NCBI RefSeq assembly: GCF_024691275.1
Contig: NZ_JAILNU010000058.1
Location: 62,001 to 126,000, forward strand
From: Ruminococcus sp.
GTDB lineage: Bacteria; Bacillota; Clostridia; Oscillospirales; Ruminococcaceae
DNA: 64,000 nt
Direction: 5' to 3'
A program made the position numbers and the translations under genes. Below the pieces are notes generated by a model. It was not told the DNA's origin, did not search any database, and worked only from the letters and a program-made list of their open reading frames with translations. Numbering within the stretch: position 1 is the first letter of the stretch; each line of letters begins with the position of its first letter. Of this stretch, positions 44,541-52,965 are shown in pieces.

Positions 44541-45713
44541 GTGCCGAAAATGTATGACGCCGATGATATCGTCGATCTTAAAAATCGAAAAAGGCGGCGC
44601 AAAAGGCTGAGACGGTTTCTTACGATACTGCTTACAGCCGCACTTGCCACGGGGCTATATTTTACCCGTGACAGTTGGTATAATAAACTCAGGGGAATAG
44701 GAGAACAGTACAGAACTATCGTTAACTCCGGTGAGCTCGCAGAGGGAAATTTCCCTATCGAGGTAAGCGGAGGTTCGGATTATCAGCTTGAACTTACGGA
44801 CAGGAGGGTGATCGTTCTAAGTGATACGTATGCTTACTTTTACGATGCAGACGGCAAGAGACTGAAACGCCGTCAGCATACCTACAAAAATACAGTGCTC
44901 CGTGCAGCAGGCGGACGTGCATTGCTGTATGAGCACAACGGAAAAGAGCTTAGTGTTGAGGACGAAGAACAAGTCTACTTCACTAAAACTTATGCAGATA
45001 AGCTCATACTATTTGCGAGAATAAGTGAACAGGGCTATACTGCTGTGGTTACTACCTCAGACAGCTATAGCTGCGAACTTGAAGTATATGATAAATGGGG
45101 AAAGGGCATATACAAAAGGAAATGTATCGAAAGAGTCTGCGACCTTAGCTTCATAAACGGAAGCAAGGGATGTGTGCTGAGCTTTATCTCAGCCGAAAAC
45201 GGTCAGCTCGTTACAAATGTTCAGGAAATAAGCTTCAGCGAGGAAGGAGATCATTGGACTTCTCCGGGGCTGAATACTGTTGGTCTTGACGTTTACGGTT
45301 TTGGAAATGGCGCTTTTGTGCTTGGCGATGACGCTTGCGGATATGTTGACGGCAGCGGTCAGATAAGTTCATTCTATACTTATGACGGCGTGCTCGCAGC
45401 AGGCGCAAGTGAGGACGGAAAATCGGCTGTCATCATAAATAACGATGACAGAAGAAAATACGTCATGGCACTGTTCAGCGGCGGAAGCTCGGAAGCCCTT
45501 ATCATTGACCTTGAAGAACCGTCGATAGACGTTATTATCTATGATGAGCTTGCTTATGTACTGTGTGAGGGAAGAATAAAAGCTTATGACTTCAACGGCG
45601 GACTGCGTTCAGTTGCTGATGTAAGCGATTCCTACACAGGTTTTGTAAGAAGCGAAGATCATATTTTCCTGAAAGGTTATAATAAAATAGATCGTATAGA
45701 TTATGAAAGCTGA
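44541..45713 (+). CDS. DUF5711-like membrane-anchored protein
   Basis: A 390-aa protein. A basic N terminus (LKNRKRRRKRLRRFL) and one membrane segment (about residues 26-44) are followed by an extracytoplasmic region of repeated beta strands (RRVIVLSDTYAYFYDADGKR, YTAVVTTSDSYSCELEVYDK) that looks like a beta-propeller. This matches DUF5711 proteins of Ruminococcaceae. The start is a GTG with AGGAGG upstream. Function unknown; position between truA and a CvpA-like gene suggests an envelope role. Confidence 0.78.
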   Translation: MPKMYDADDIVDLKNRKRRRKRLRRFLTILLTAALATGLYFTRDSWYNKLRGIGEQYRTIVNSGELAEGNFPIEVSGGSDYQLELTDRRVIVLSDTYAYFYDADGKRLKRRQHTYKNTVLRAAGGRALLYEHNGKELSVEDEEQVYFTKTYADKLILFARISEQGYTAVVTTSDSYSCELEVYDKWGKGIYKRKCIERVCDLSFINGSKGCVLSFISAENGQLVTNVQEISFSEEGDHWTSPGLNTVGLDVYGFGNGAFVLGDDACGYVDGSGQISSFYTYDGVLAAGASEDGKSAVIINNDDRRKYVMALFSGGSSEALIIDLEEPSIDVIIYDELAYVLCEGRIKAYDFNGGLRSVADVSDSYTGFVRSEDHIFLKGYNKIDRIDYES

Positions 45714-45781
45714 CTTTTGATACATATTATTTACAAGTCGAAAGGAGGCTGCGTCGCAGAGCATGATGCGGCGCAACATAT

Positions 45782-46678
45782 ATGGGAGTACAATTCTGGT
45801 GGTTTTACGATGTTATCGCTGTTGCAGCGGTGCTCGTATGTGTGTTTCTGACCGTAAAGAGAGGTCTGATGAAAGCGGCCATATCCCTTGTGGGATATGT
45901 GCTTGCAGTTGTTATAGCACTATCAGCAAGTTCATCGGTGGCAAATTCATTCTATGAGGGTTCGGTCAGAACGAACAATATCAAAAAACTTGACTATAAT
46001 ATATCAAATGGTGATTTTTACGGCGACCTCGCCACCTATCTCAACAATCTCGGATACGACGTTTATGTCGATCAGTTCAGACTTGAGGCAATAGGCGGGT
46101 CAGATGAGGATATCGACAATCAGATCTACACTTACCTGAATAATATCAATAACAGAGTGGTCGCTCCCGAGGGCATATTCATGGAGAAGCTCCATGAGGG
46201 CTATGCTGCGGTAATAAGCGACCTGATAAAAAAACAGCTAAGTGAGTATTCTGCTGAATATGCAGCAGAACAGATAAGAAATAAGCCAACAGCTATTTAC
46301 AAGTATATGAAGCTTGTAAAGGATCCTGATTATAAAACACCTGCTGCTGAGCTTCTCGTTGATACATACCTTGAAAAGCCTTACAAGACACAGGTCAGAC
46401 TTGTCTGCCTGATATTCCTGCTTGTGGTTTTCATTGTTATCACGATATTTGTTGAAACGATCGCAAACAGAAGAGATCATATCGAAGCGAGCCTTGTTAC
46501 CAATGTGATAAGCGGACTTATCGGAATCGCAAAGGGAGCCGTTGTAGTATTCCTTATTGCAGTAATGGTACGTCTGTATGTTGTTCTCGGAAGCAACAAG
46601 ATGCTTTTCTTCAACCATGAGGCAATCGACAATTCTTACATCTTCAAGTACGTTTACAGCTTCGTAGCGGATATGTAA
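45782..46678 (+). CDS. CvpA-like membrane protein
   Basis: A 298-aa protein with hydrophobic segments at the N terminus (FWWFYDVIAVAAVLVCVFL, AAISLVGYVLAVVIAL) and in the C-terminal half (LVCLIFLLVVFIVITIFVE, GAVVVFLIAVMVRLY), separated by a soluble loop of about 160 residues. The order matches CvpA/colicin V production-type membrane proteins. The nearest good RBS (AAAGGAGG at about 45740) is too far upstream, so initiation efficiency is unclear. Confidence 0.75.
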   Translation: MGVQFWWFYDVIAVAAVLVCVFLTVKRGLMKAAISLVGYVLAVVIALSASSSVANSFYEGSVRTNNIKKLDYNISNGDFYGDLATYLNNLGYDVYVDQFRLEAIGGSDEDIDNQIYTYLNNINNRVVAPEGIFMEKLHEGYAAVISDLIKKQLSEYSAEYAAEQIRNKPTAIYKYMKLVKDPDYKTPAAELLVDTYLEKPYKTQVRLVCLIFLLVVFIVITIFVETIANRRDHIEASLVTNVISGLIGIAKGAVVVFLIAVMVRLYVVLGSNKMLFFNHEAIDNSYIFKYVYSFVADM

Positions 46679-46701
46679 CGCTCCTGAATGATGATACCTT
46701 G

Positions 46702-46728
46702 CGTTCCCCCGTGTTATGCGGGGGAGCG
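46702..46728 (+). promoter_or_regulatory. hairpin in the clpE leader
   Basis: CGTTCCCCCG / CGGGGGAGCG with a TGTTATG loop, 33 bases before the clpE start. There is no T-run, so this looks like a processing or stabilising stem rather than a terminator. No CtsR heptad repeat (GGTCAAA type) was found near it. Confidence 0.5.
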
Positions 46729-46761
46729 ATATATAAACTAACCGACAGGAGGAACTGCCTG

Positions 46762-49113
46762 ATGATAATGTGCAGTAAATGCAAAAAGAGACCAGCGGTG
46801 GTATTTATCACCTCTGTTCAGGGCAACGAAAAGAAAAACGAGGGACTCTGCCTTTCATGTGCGAGAGCGCAGAATATCCCGCAGATCAAGGAATATATGG
46901 ATAAGCTCGGTATAACCGACGAAGAGATCGACCAGCTCTCTGACCAGATGATGGGTATGCTCGACGGCGACAGCTTTGAAATGGGCGGCTCGGGAGTATT
47001 GCCTGACTTCATCACAAATATGTTCGGCGGAAACGAAAGCAATGAAAGCGATGACAGCAAGGGCGACTTCGACCCGAGAAGTATCTTCAGCAGCCGCAGC
47101 AGCTCGTCAGATGAAAGCTCTACCGACAACAAGGAGAAAAAAGGCGGTCTTTTCGGACGCAATAAGGATAAGAAGGCAAAGGAGCTCAAATTCCTCGGAA
47201 GCTACTGCACAAATCTTTCACAGAAAGCAGCAGACGGAAAGATCGACAATATAATCGGCAGAGATAATGAGATCGCAAGAGTAATACAGATACTCTCAAG
47301 ACGTACAAAGAATAATCCATGTCTTATCGGTGAGCCCGGTGTCGGCAAGACCGCTATCGCTGAGGGTATAGCTCTGCGTATAAACTCGGGAGATGTACCG
47401 TTCAATCTTGCTGACAAGAAGATATACCTCCTTGACCTCACTGCACTGGTTGCGGGTACTCAGTTCCGCGGACAGTTCGAGAGCCGTGTAAAGGGTCTCG
47501 TTGATGAGGTTAAGAAAGAGGGAAATATCATACTCTTTATTGATGAGGTGCATAACCTCGTTGGCGCAGGCGATTCGGAGGGCTCCATGAATGCCGCTAA
47601 TATCTTGAAGCCTGCCCTTTCAAGAGGCGAGGTACAGGTGATAGGTGCAACGACCTTCGGCGAGTACCGCAAGTATATCGAAAAGGACTCCGCTCTGGAG
47701 CGCCGTTTCCAGCCTGTTACTGTAAATGAGCCTACTATCGAGGATACAGTTGATGTCCTTGTCGGCATAAAGAAATACTATGAGGCATTCCATAAGGTGC
47801 ATATCTCCGATTATCTGGTAAGAGCCTGTGCTGTTCTCTCAGAGAGATACATTTCAGACCGTTTCCTGCCCGATAAGGCTATCGACCTTCTTGACGAGAG
47901 CTGCGCCTATGCTTCCATACGTTCCCCCGAAATAGGCGAGTACGAGAAGCTCAAAAAGGAAATAAAAGTACTTGAAGATATGGAGAAGTCCATCTCCGAG
48001 CAGGAGGAGATCGACTATAAGGCTCTTGCCGAGGTCAAGGGCAAGCTCATACACATACGTGAAAATGAGCCTGCATTGAAGGAAAAGGCTGAGAGCGTAG
48101 AGGTTCAGGAGTCAGACGTTACAAAGGTTATCGAGCGCTGGACGGGTATACCTGCAAGCAAGATAGCAGAGAATGAGTTCCTGAAGATAGCAAGACTTGA
48201 GGAATCGCTCAAGAAGCGTGTTATCGGTCAGGACGAGGCTGTGGGCGTGCTCACTAAGGCTATCAAGCGTACAAGAGTACAGCTCAGTAAGCGCCGCAGA
48301 CCTGCTTCGTTCATATTCGTAGGCCCTACAGGTGTGGGTAAGACGGAGTTGGTAAAGGTGCTCTCCGAGGAGCTTTTCGACTCGCCTGATCCGCTCATAA
48401 GACTTGATATGACAGAGTATATGGAAAAGCACTCTGTTGCACGTATGATAGGTTCGCCTCCGGGATATGTAGGCTACGAGGAAGCAGGACAGCTCACTGA
48501 AAAGGTTCGCCGCAAGCCTTACTCGGTAATACTCTTCGACGAGATCGAAAAGGCTCACCCTGATGTTATGAATATTCTCATGCAGATACTCGACGAGGGT
48601 AAGGTGGACGACGCTCAGGGCAGAACAGTAAACTTTGAGAATACCATAATCTGTATGACATCTAACGCAGGTTCTACCGATAAGAGCATCGGTGTCGGCT
48701 TCAACCGTACCGCTGAGGAGATAACAAAGGATAAGGCTATGAAGGGCCTGAGAGACTTCCTGCGCCCTGAATTCATCAGCCGTATCGACGAGATAGTTGT
48801 ATTCAAGGAGCTCAGCAAGGAGGACTACGCTAAGATAGCTGCCCTTAACCTTGACGAGATGAAGGAACCTCTCGGCGAGAAGAATATCACCCTTGATTAT
48901 ACAAAGGCTGCTCTGGAGCTTATTGCCGAGAAGTCATTCGGCAAGCCCTACGGCGCAAGAGATATCCGCCGTGTTATCCGTCAGGAGATCGAGGATAAGG
49001 TAGCTGATATCATCATCGAGAAGGCTTCCGAAATAAATAATATCAAGATATCTGCAAGAAGCGGCGAGCTCGTCGTGGAGGGCAGAAAGGAGAATACCGA
49101 AGATGAAGCGTAA
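46762..49113 (+). CDS. clpE: ATP-dependent Clp protease ATPase ClpE
   Basis: Hsp100 unfoldase feeding ClpP. N-terminal zinc finger (CSKCKK near residue 3 and CLSCARA near residue 34), a Ser-rich low-complexity linker (about 85-130), AAA-1 with GEPGVGKTA and IDEVHNL, a central coiled region (EYEKLKKEIKVLEDM), and AAA-2 with GPTGVGKTE and LFDEIEKAHPD. The absence of a Clp N-terminal repeat domain and the zinc finger identify ClpE rather than ClpC. I use the ATG at 46762, 9 bases after AGGAGG, giving 783 aa. It overlaps the cohesin-like lipoprotein gene by 11 bases. Confidence 0.92.
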   Translation: MIMCSKCKKRPAVVFITSVQGNEKKNEGLCLSCARAQNIPQIKEYMDKLGITDEEIDQLSDQMMGMLDGDSFEMGGSGVLPDFITNMFGGNESNESDDSKGDFDPRSIFSSRSSSSDESSTDNKEKKGGLFGRNKDKKAKELKFLGSYCTNLSQKAADGKIDNIIGRDNEIARVIQILSRRTKNNPCLIGEPGVGKTAIAEGIALRINSGDVPFNLADKKIYLLDLTALVAGTQFRGQFESRVKGLVDEVKKEGNIILFIDEVHNLVGAGDSEGSMNAANILKPALSRGEVQVIGATTFGEYRKYIEKDSALERRFQPVTVNEPTIEDTVDVLVGIKKYYEAFHKVHISDYLVRACAVLSERYISDRFLPDKAIDLLDESCAYASIRSPEIGEYEKLKKEIKVLEDMEKSISEQEEIDYKALAEVKGKLIHIRENEPALKEKAESVEVQESDVTKVIERWTGIPASKIAENEFLKIARLEESLKKRVIGQDEAVGVLTKAIKRTRVQLSKRRRPASFIFVGPTGVGKTELVKVLSEELFDSPDPLIRLDMTEYMEKHSVARMIGSPPGYVGYEEAGQLTEKVRRKPYSVILFDEIEKAHPDVMNILMQILDEGKVDDAQGRTVNFENTIICMTSNAGSTDKSIGVGFNRTAEEITKDKAMKGLRDFLRPEFISRIDEIVVFKELSKEDYAKIAALNLDEMKEPLGEKNITLDYTKAALELIAEKSFGKPYGARDIRRVIRQEIEDKVADIIIEKASEINNIKISARSGELVVEGRKENTEDEA

Positions 49114-49798
49114 GTTCGCAGCAGCTGTTGCAGCAATGCTTATAGCAGCTGTTGGCACTACAGGCTGCCTTGATTCAGGAAAAGTCAAAAAGAGTGAGCC
49201 TCAGCCTACTACTGCTGCTTCTGTTGAGCCTGTGACTAACGAGGACGGCGATGAGATATCCGAGAGCATGGAGCTTATGCGCATAAAGTTTCAGGACGTT
49301 CCTGATATAGATGACGGTCCTGTTATAAAAATAAGCGATACCGAGGCAAAACCAGGCGGTACTGCGGAAGTTACGGTATCTGTGACAGGTGCGGACAAAA
49401 AGTGGAATATGTGCGGTATCCATATCACATATCCCGATGTTCTGGAATGCAGGCTCCTTGATGAAGATGAGCTTACAGCTGATTATGAGCTGGGCGATGC
49501 TTCGGCTAAAAACTCGGGGTTTGTGGCTATGGACTGGCAGAAAAACCTTGCCGACGAGCTTGTAAGACAGAAAAAGCGCTCGCTGTTCTTTACTACGCTG
49601 TTCAAGGAAAACGAGGGCAGGGACGGCGATATAGCTACTTTCTTCTTTAAAGTTCCTGACGACGCTCAGCCCGGTACTGTTTATAAGCTTGGGTATTTCT
49701 ATATGGAATCGGATATGTTCCGCAACTATGAGAACGATATGTCGTTTGAAAAGTATGCCTTCGAGCACCTGAAAAACGGCAGCATAACTGTAAGATAA
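49103..49798 (+). CDS. lipoprotein with a cohesin-like domain
   Basis: A 231-aa exported protein. Residues 1-22 are a signal peptide with a probable lipobox (VGTTGC); a Ser/Thr-rich spacer follows. Residues about 73-231 read like a cohesin: strand pattern PVIKISDTEAKPGGTAEVTV, then IHITYPDVLECRLL, and near the end GDIATFFFKVPDDAQPGTVY and LKNGSITV. These match the opening and closing strands of cohesin modules (PF00963). If correct, it would hold dockerin proteins at the membrane surface. A generic Ig-like domain is the main alternative. It overlaps clpE by 11 bases. Confidence 0.68.
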   Translation: MKRKFAAAVAAMLIAAVGTTGCLDSGKVKKSEPQPTTAASVEPVTNEDGDEISESMELMRIKFQDVPDIDDGPVIKISDTEAKPGGTAEVTVSVTGADKKWNMCGIHITYPDVLECRLLDEDELTADYELGDASAKNSGFVAMDWQKNLADELVRQKKRSLFFTTLFKENEGRDGDIATFFFKVPDDAQPGTVYKLGYFYMESDMFRNYENDMSFEKYAFEHLKNGSITVR

Positions 49799-49876
49799 AA
49801 CTATTATATGGGAGCTGCGGCGGTAAGAGCTGTAGCTCCATATATTTCGGCAGAATAATTGAAAGGACGTTACATA

Positions 49877-51004
49877 ATGAATAAAAAAGAAACAGCAGAG
49901 ATAAAAAAGAATTTTTCCGACAAGAGCGGATTTTTCATAATGGAGAGAGTTCTTACAGCGTTCATCGACGCTGAAAAGAACCTCCGCTACCACCATGTGA
50001 ACTCATGTCTCACCATGCCCGTCGAGGAGCATGATGTGTACGACGAGACCTTGAAGAAGGTGCTCAATACCAATGTGGGCAAGGCTTTTATCGAGTATGA
50101 GTTCCCGAACGAGGCTTACGACGAGGGACAGCCCCAGAATATTCTCTATACGCTTCTCACTTCCGAGCTTAAAGACGACTTGGTATGTGAGGAGTTCCTC
50201 AACCATATCGCAAATAATATCGCCTATACAGGCCCTTTTGCAGTTATCACATCTTACTGCACCTATACTATCCGCAAAAAGGACAAGAATGACGAGTTCG
50301 CAGACGGTGAGGACGAGATATACCGCTATATCCTGACGGCTATCTGTCCTGTGAATACGAGCAAGGACGGTTTCGTGTTCGACAGCTTCAACAACGAGAT
50401 AACAAAGAAGCTGAATACAGAGCTTATCATCAGCAAAGCTCCGTCGGACGGCTTCCTGTATCCTGTTTTCAGTAACAGAAGCTCCGATATCAATCACGTT
50501 ATGTACTACACAAAGAACGTGAAAGACCCTAACGTATCGGTGGTTGAGAACGTCCTCGGCTGCACCTTCGTTATGTCTGCCGAGAGCGAGAAAAGCAGCT
50601 TTCAGAGCATACTCAAGAACGTTATGGGCGACGACCTCGATTATATGCTCATCAAGACCGTGAACGAGAAGATACAGGAGGTCGTTGATGACAACAAGGA
50701 CGATACCGATAAGGTGGTCATCGACAATGCAAAGCTGAAGGATATCCTCGTGGACGTGGGACTTCCCGAGGAGCGCGTGAATATGGTCGAGCCTGTCTAT
50801 GAGAAGGTCTGCGGAACCGCTCCCCTTACAGCTGCTAATCTTGTGGAAACAAAGACAGTGCTCACTTCTCCCGGTATTACTGTCAATATCAAACCCTCAG
50901 CTGCTGATAAAGTCCGTACCAGCGTAGTTGACGGCAGAAGATGTCTCCTTATAGATATCGACGACCCTACTATTGAGATAAACGGACTGCCTGTTACTTT
51001 ATAA
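49877..51004 (+). CDS. DUF4317-like protein
   Basis: A 375-aa soluble protein beginning MNKKETAEIKKNFSDKSGFF, a pattern I associate with DUF4317 proteins of Clostridia. There is no signal peptide or membrane segment. Further features: GPFAVITSYCTYTIRKKDKN and GCTFVMSAESEKSSF. The ATG at 49877 follows AAAGGACG; a start six codons upstream is possible. Function unknown. Confidence 0.78.
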   Translation: MNKKETAEIKKNFSDKSGFFIMERVLTAFIDAEKNLRYHHVNSCLTMPVEEHDVYDETLKKVLNTNVGKAFIEYEFPNEAYDEGQPQNILYTLLTSELKDDLVCEEFLNHIANNIAYTGPFAVITSYCTYTIRKKDKNDEFADGEDEIYRYILTAICPVNTSKDGFVFDSFNNEITKKLNTELIISKAPSDGFLYPVFSNRSSDINHVMYYTKNVKDPNVSVVENVLGCTFVMSAESEKSSFQSILKNVMGDDLDYMLIKTVNEKIQEVVDDNKDDTDKVVIDNAKLKDILVDVGLPEERVNMVEPVYEKVCGTAPLTAANLVETKTVLTSPGITVNIKPSAADKVRTSVVDGRRCLLIDIDDPTIEINGLPVTL

Positions 51005-51061
51005 TGAGAGAAGCCTCTGCATAGGCAGGGTGCTCATATAGAAATTTTACACGAAATTATC

Positions 51062-51093
51062 GGGGGAAACCTTTCTGATGAAAGGTTTCCCCC
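51062..51093 (+). terminator. strong hairpin after the DUF4317-like gene
   Basis: A 14-bp perfect stem GGGGGAAACCTTTC / GAAAGGTTTCCCCC with a TGAT loop. There is little T-run after it. The rest of 51005-51180 holds two imperfect direct copies of AAGC..CT.GCATA.GCAGGG (near 51013 and 51137) and no gene. Confidence 0.65.
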
Positions 51094-51184
51094 CCTCAAT
51101 ATCTCACGTAAAAACTTCTGTATAAGCTCCTTGCATACGCAGGGGCTAATTTATTTGGCTGTGCCAATAATAGCTGCTGACGTT

Positions 51185-51267
51185 ACATTTGTCATTTAGG
51201 AGAGGACGTTTGTCATCGGGAAAGTGACAAATGACACCTTATAAATCATGCAAAAACATGATAGAAT
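51185..51267 (+). promoter_or_regulatory. three-box activator-type promoter, copy 1
   Basis: ACATTTGTCA (51185-51194) and ACGTTTGTCA (51206-51215) are direct repeats exactly 21 bases apart; an inverted box TGACAAATGACA follows (51225-51236). A weak -35 TTATAA (51239-51244) and a -10 TAGAAT (51262-51267) lie 17 bases apart. The same arrangement, with identical distances, precedes the paralogous gene at 52966. A 21-base period of direct repeats is typical of LytTR-family response regulators (inference). Transcript leader about 100 bases. Confidence 0.72.
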
Positions 51268-51369
51268 AAGATCATACCAAACAGGAAAAACGTTCAGGCG
51301 CCGAACTTTTTTAATACTATGATCCTACGCCCCAATTATCCATTATTTTATTAAACGGAGGTAGTTATT

Positions 51370-52784
51370 ATGAAAAATGTATCAAAAAAGCTTTTGTGCG
51401 CCCTTTCAAGCGCAATACTTCTCTGCGGTGCTTCTGCTATCCCTGCAAGTGCTAAACCGCTTCAGCTCCCTGCTGATGCGTTTTCAGGTAATACTATTGA
51501 TTTAGGAACAACGGAATATACTCTGAATGAGGATTATTTCGAGATAACAAGGTCTGAAAAAGCAAGGATAGAGGTCAGAACTCCTATGTCTCATGTTGCC
51601 GGAAGAAATTTTATCGCCCAATCATATCAGTGGTATCGCAACGGCAGTATCATCAATGGTGCAACATCTTCATTCTACGAGGCATCTGAAGAAGGACGGT
51701 ATTCCTGCGAGGTAACTGTCAAATCTATCTTAAAAAGCAGTTTTGAGGGTACGTCAAATAATACTGCGGCAAAAAATGCTGATATATGCCAAGAACTTAT
51801 AGATGCATTAAGGGAAAAAATCAGTTGGGAACTGTAACTGTCTCAGAATCAAATCGTTCATTCTCGCAAGTATGTGAATATAAGCCCAGCGAACAAGAAT
51901 CCGAACCAACTGTTTATAATACGGAAGAAGCCTATGTAAAGAGAGTGAGCGATCTTAATGTTAGAGTACTGTCAAACAGCGGACCACTCGACGACAATGG
52001 CAAATTTGAGCTTAAAGTGTCTGTAAGCGGCGGAAGTGCCCCGTATTCGTACCAGTGGAAAAATTCAAGCGGCAATGTAGTAGGAACAAGTGCGGCAACA
52101 ACTGTAACTTCGCCCGATCAGTATTATTGCATCGTAACGGACAGCAGGGGACGTGTGAAGACCAGCGGAGTAGTTAACGTAAGACCTGTCAAGGTGCGTA
52201 TAGATAAGCAGCCGAAGGACGCTGTTATTTGCAGCGCAAAATATGGTGCTGGTCTTTCTGTCGGAGTAAGCGGCGGCAGCTCTCCGTATACGTATACATG
52301 GTATTACGGAAGCAAGATCGTTGGCAGGGATTCTGAGATAACTGTATATGACCCAGGTAATTATTATTGCGTCGTAAAAGACAGGTACGGAGATACAGCG
52401 ACAAGCAGAAAAGCTTACGTTAAGATAAACTACTTCAACATTGATAAGGGGCTGCCAAGCATTTATTATACCTATAATTTGAATTATACTGAATACTTTA
52501 AAGTCAGAGTAAGCGGCGGTACAGGAACCTACAGATACGTATGGCAGATAGCAGATAAGGGCAGCGATAACTGGGTCACTATGGATGACGTGACTACAAA
52601 TGCACCAGCTTATAATTACGACATATACCTGTATTCGACCGATAAAAAGTATCGTTGCAGGATATATTGTGTGGACGATGAGGGTAAATCGGGATATTAT
52701 AGGACCACAAATGAAATGGAGATCAAAAAGGTAAGTAGAGCCGAACAAAGTTGGTCTTCTTCATCTAGTAGCAGCAGACATTGA
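51370..52784 (+). pseudogene. secreted Ig-like repeat protein, frameshifted
   Basis: Two overlapping frames together encode one protein parallel to the gene at 52966. The first (51370-51837) has a signal peptide (KKLLCALSSAILLCGASAIP, ending SAK) and an Ig-like start (YQWYRNGSIING); the second (to 52784) carries two or three Ig/PKD-like domains (SGGSAPYSYQWKN, SGGSSPYTYTWYYGS, SGGTGTYRYVWQI) and a Ser-rich end. The frames join at a run of six A at 51815-51820: one additional A would restore a single reading frame (...LREKNQLGTVTV...). Possible causes are mutation, a sequencing error, or slippage-based phase variation. No standard -1 frameshift heptamer was found. Confidence 0.8.
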
Positions 52785-52793
52785 GCCCGAGTT

Positions 52794-52876
52794 ACATTTG
52801 TCACCGAGGAAATTACATATGTAACCGTGGAAGTGACAAATGACACCTTATAAATCACGAAAATGCATGATATAAT
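52794..52876 (+). promoter_or_regulatory. three-box activator-type promoter, copy 2
   Basis: ACATTTGTCA (52794-52803), a degenerate second box ACATATGTAA (52815-52824) exactly 21 bases on, the inverted box TGACAAATGACA (52834-52845), -35 TTATAA (52848-52853), 17 bases, -10 TATAAT (52871-52876). All distances equal those of copy 1 although intervening bases differ, showing selection on spacing. The leader then has CATACCAAACAGG, shared with copy 1. Confidence 0.78.
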
Positions 52877-52965
52877 AAGACCATACCAAACAGGTCAATG
52901 ATATTCAGCGCTGAATGATTTGAATAAACCCCAAATTCCCAAAATAACTATACGGAGGTAATATT

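Noticed and set aside
46679-46761. CtsR operator before clpE
   Set aside because: No tandem GGTCAAA-like heptads; only a GC-rich hairpin.
51811-51825. Programmed -1 ribosomal frameshift at the A6 run
   Set aside because: The run does not form an X XXY YYZ heptamer in the incoming frame, and no clear downstream stimulator was seen; a single-base loss is simpler.
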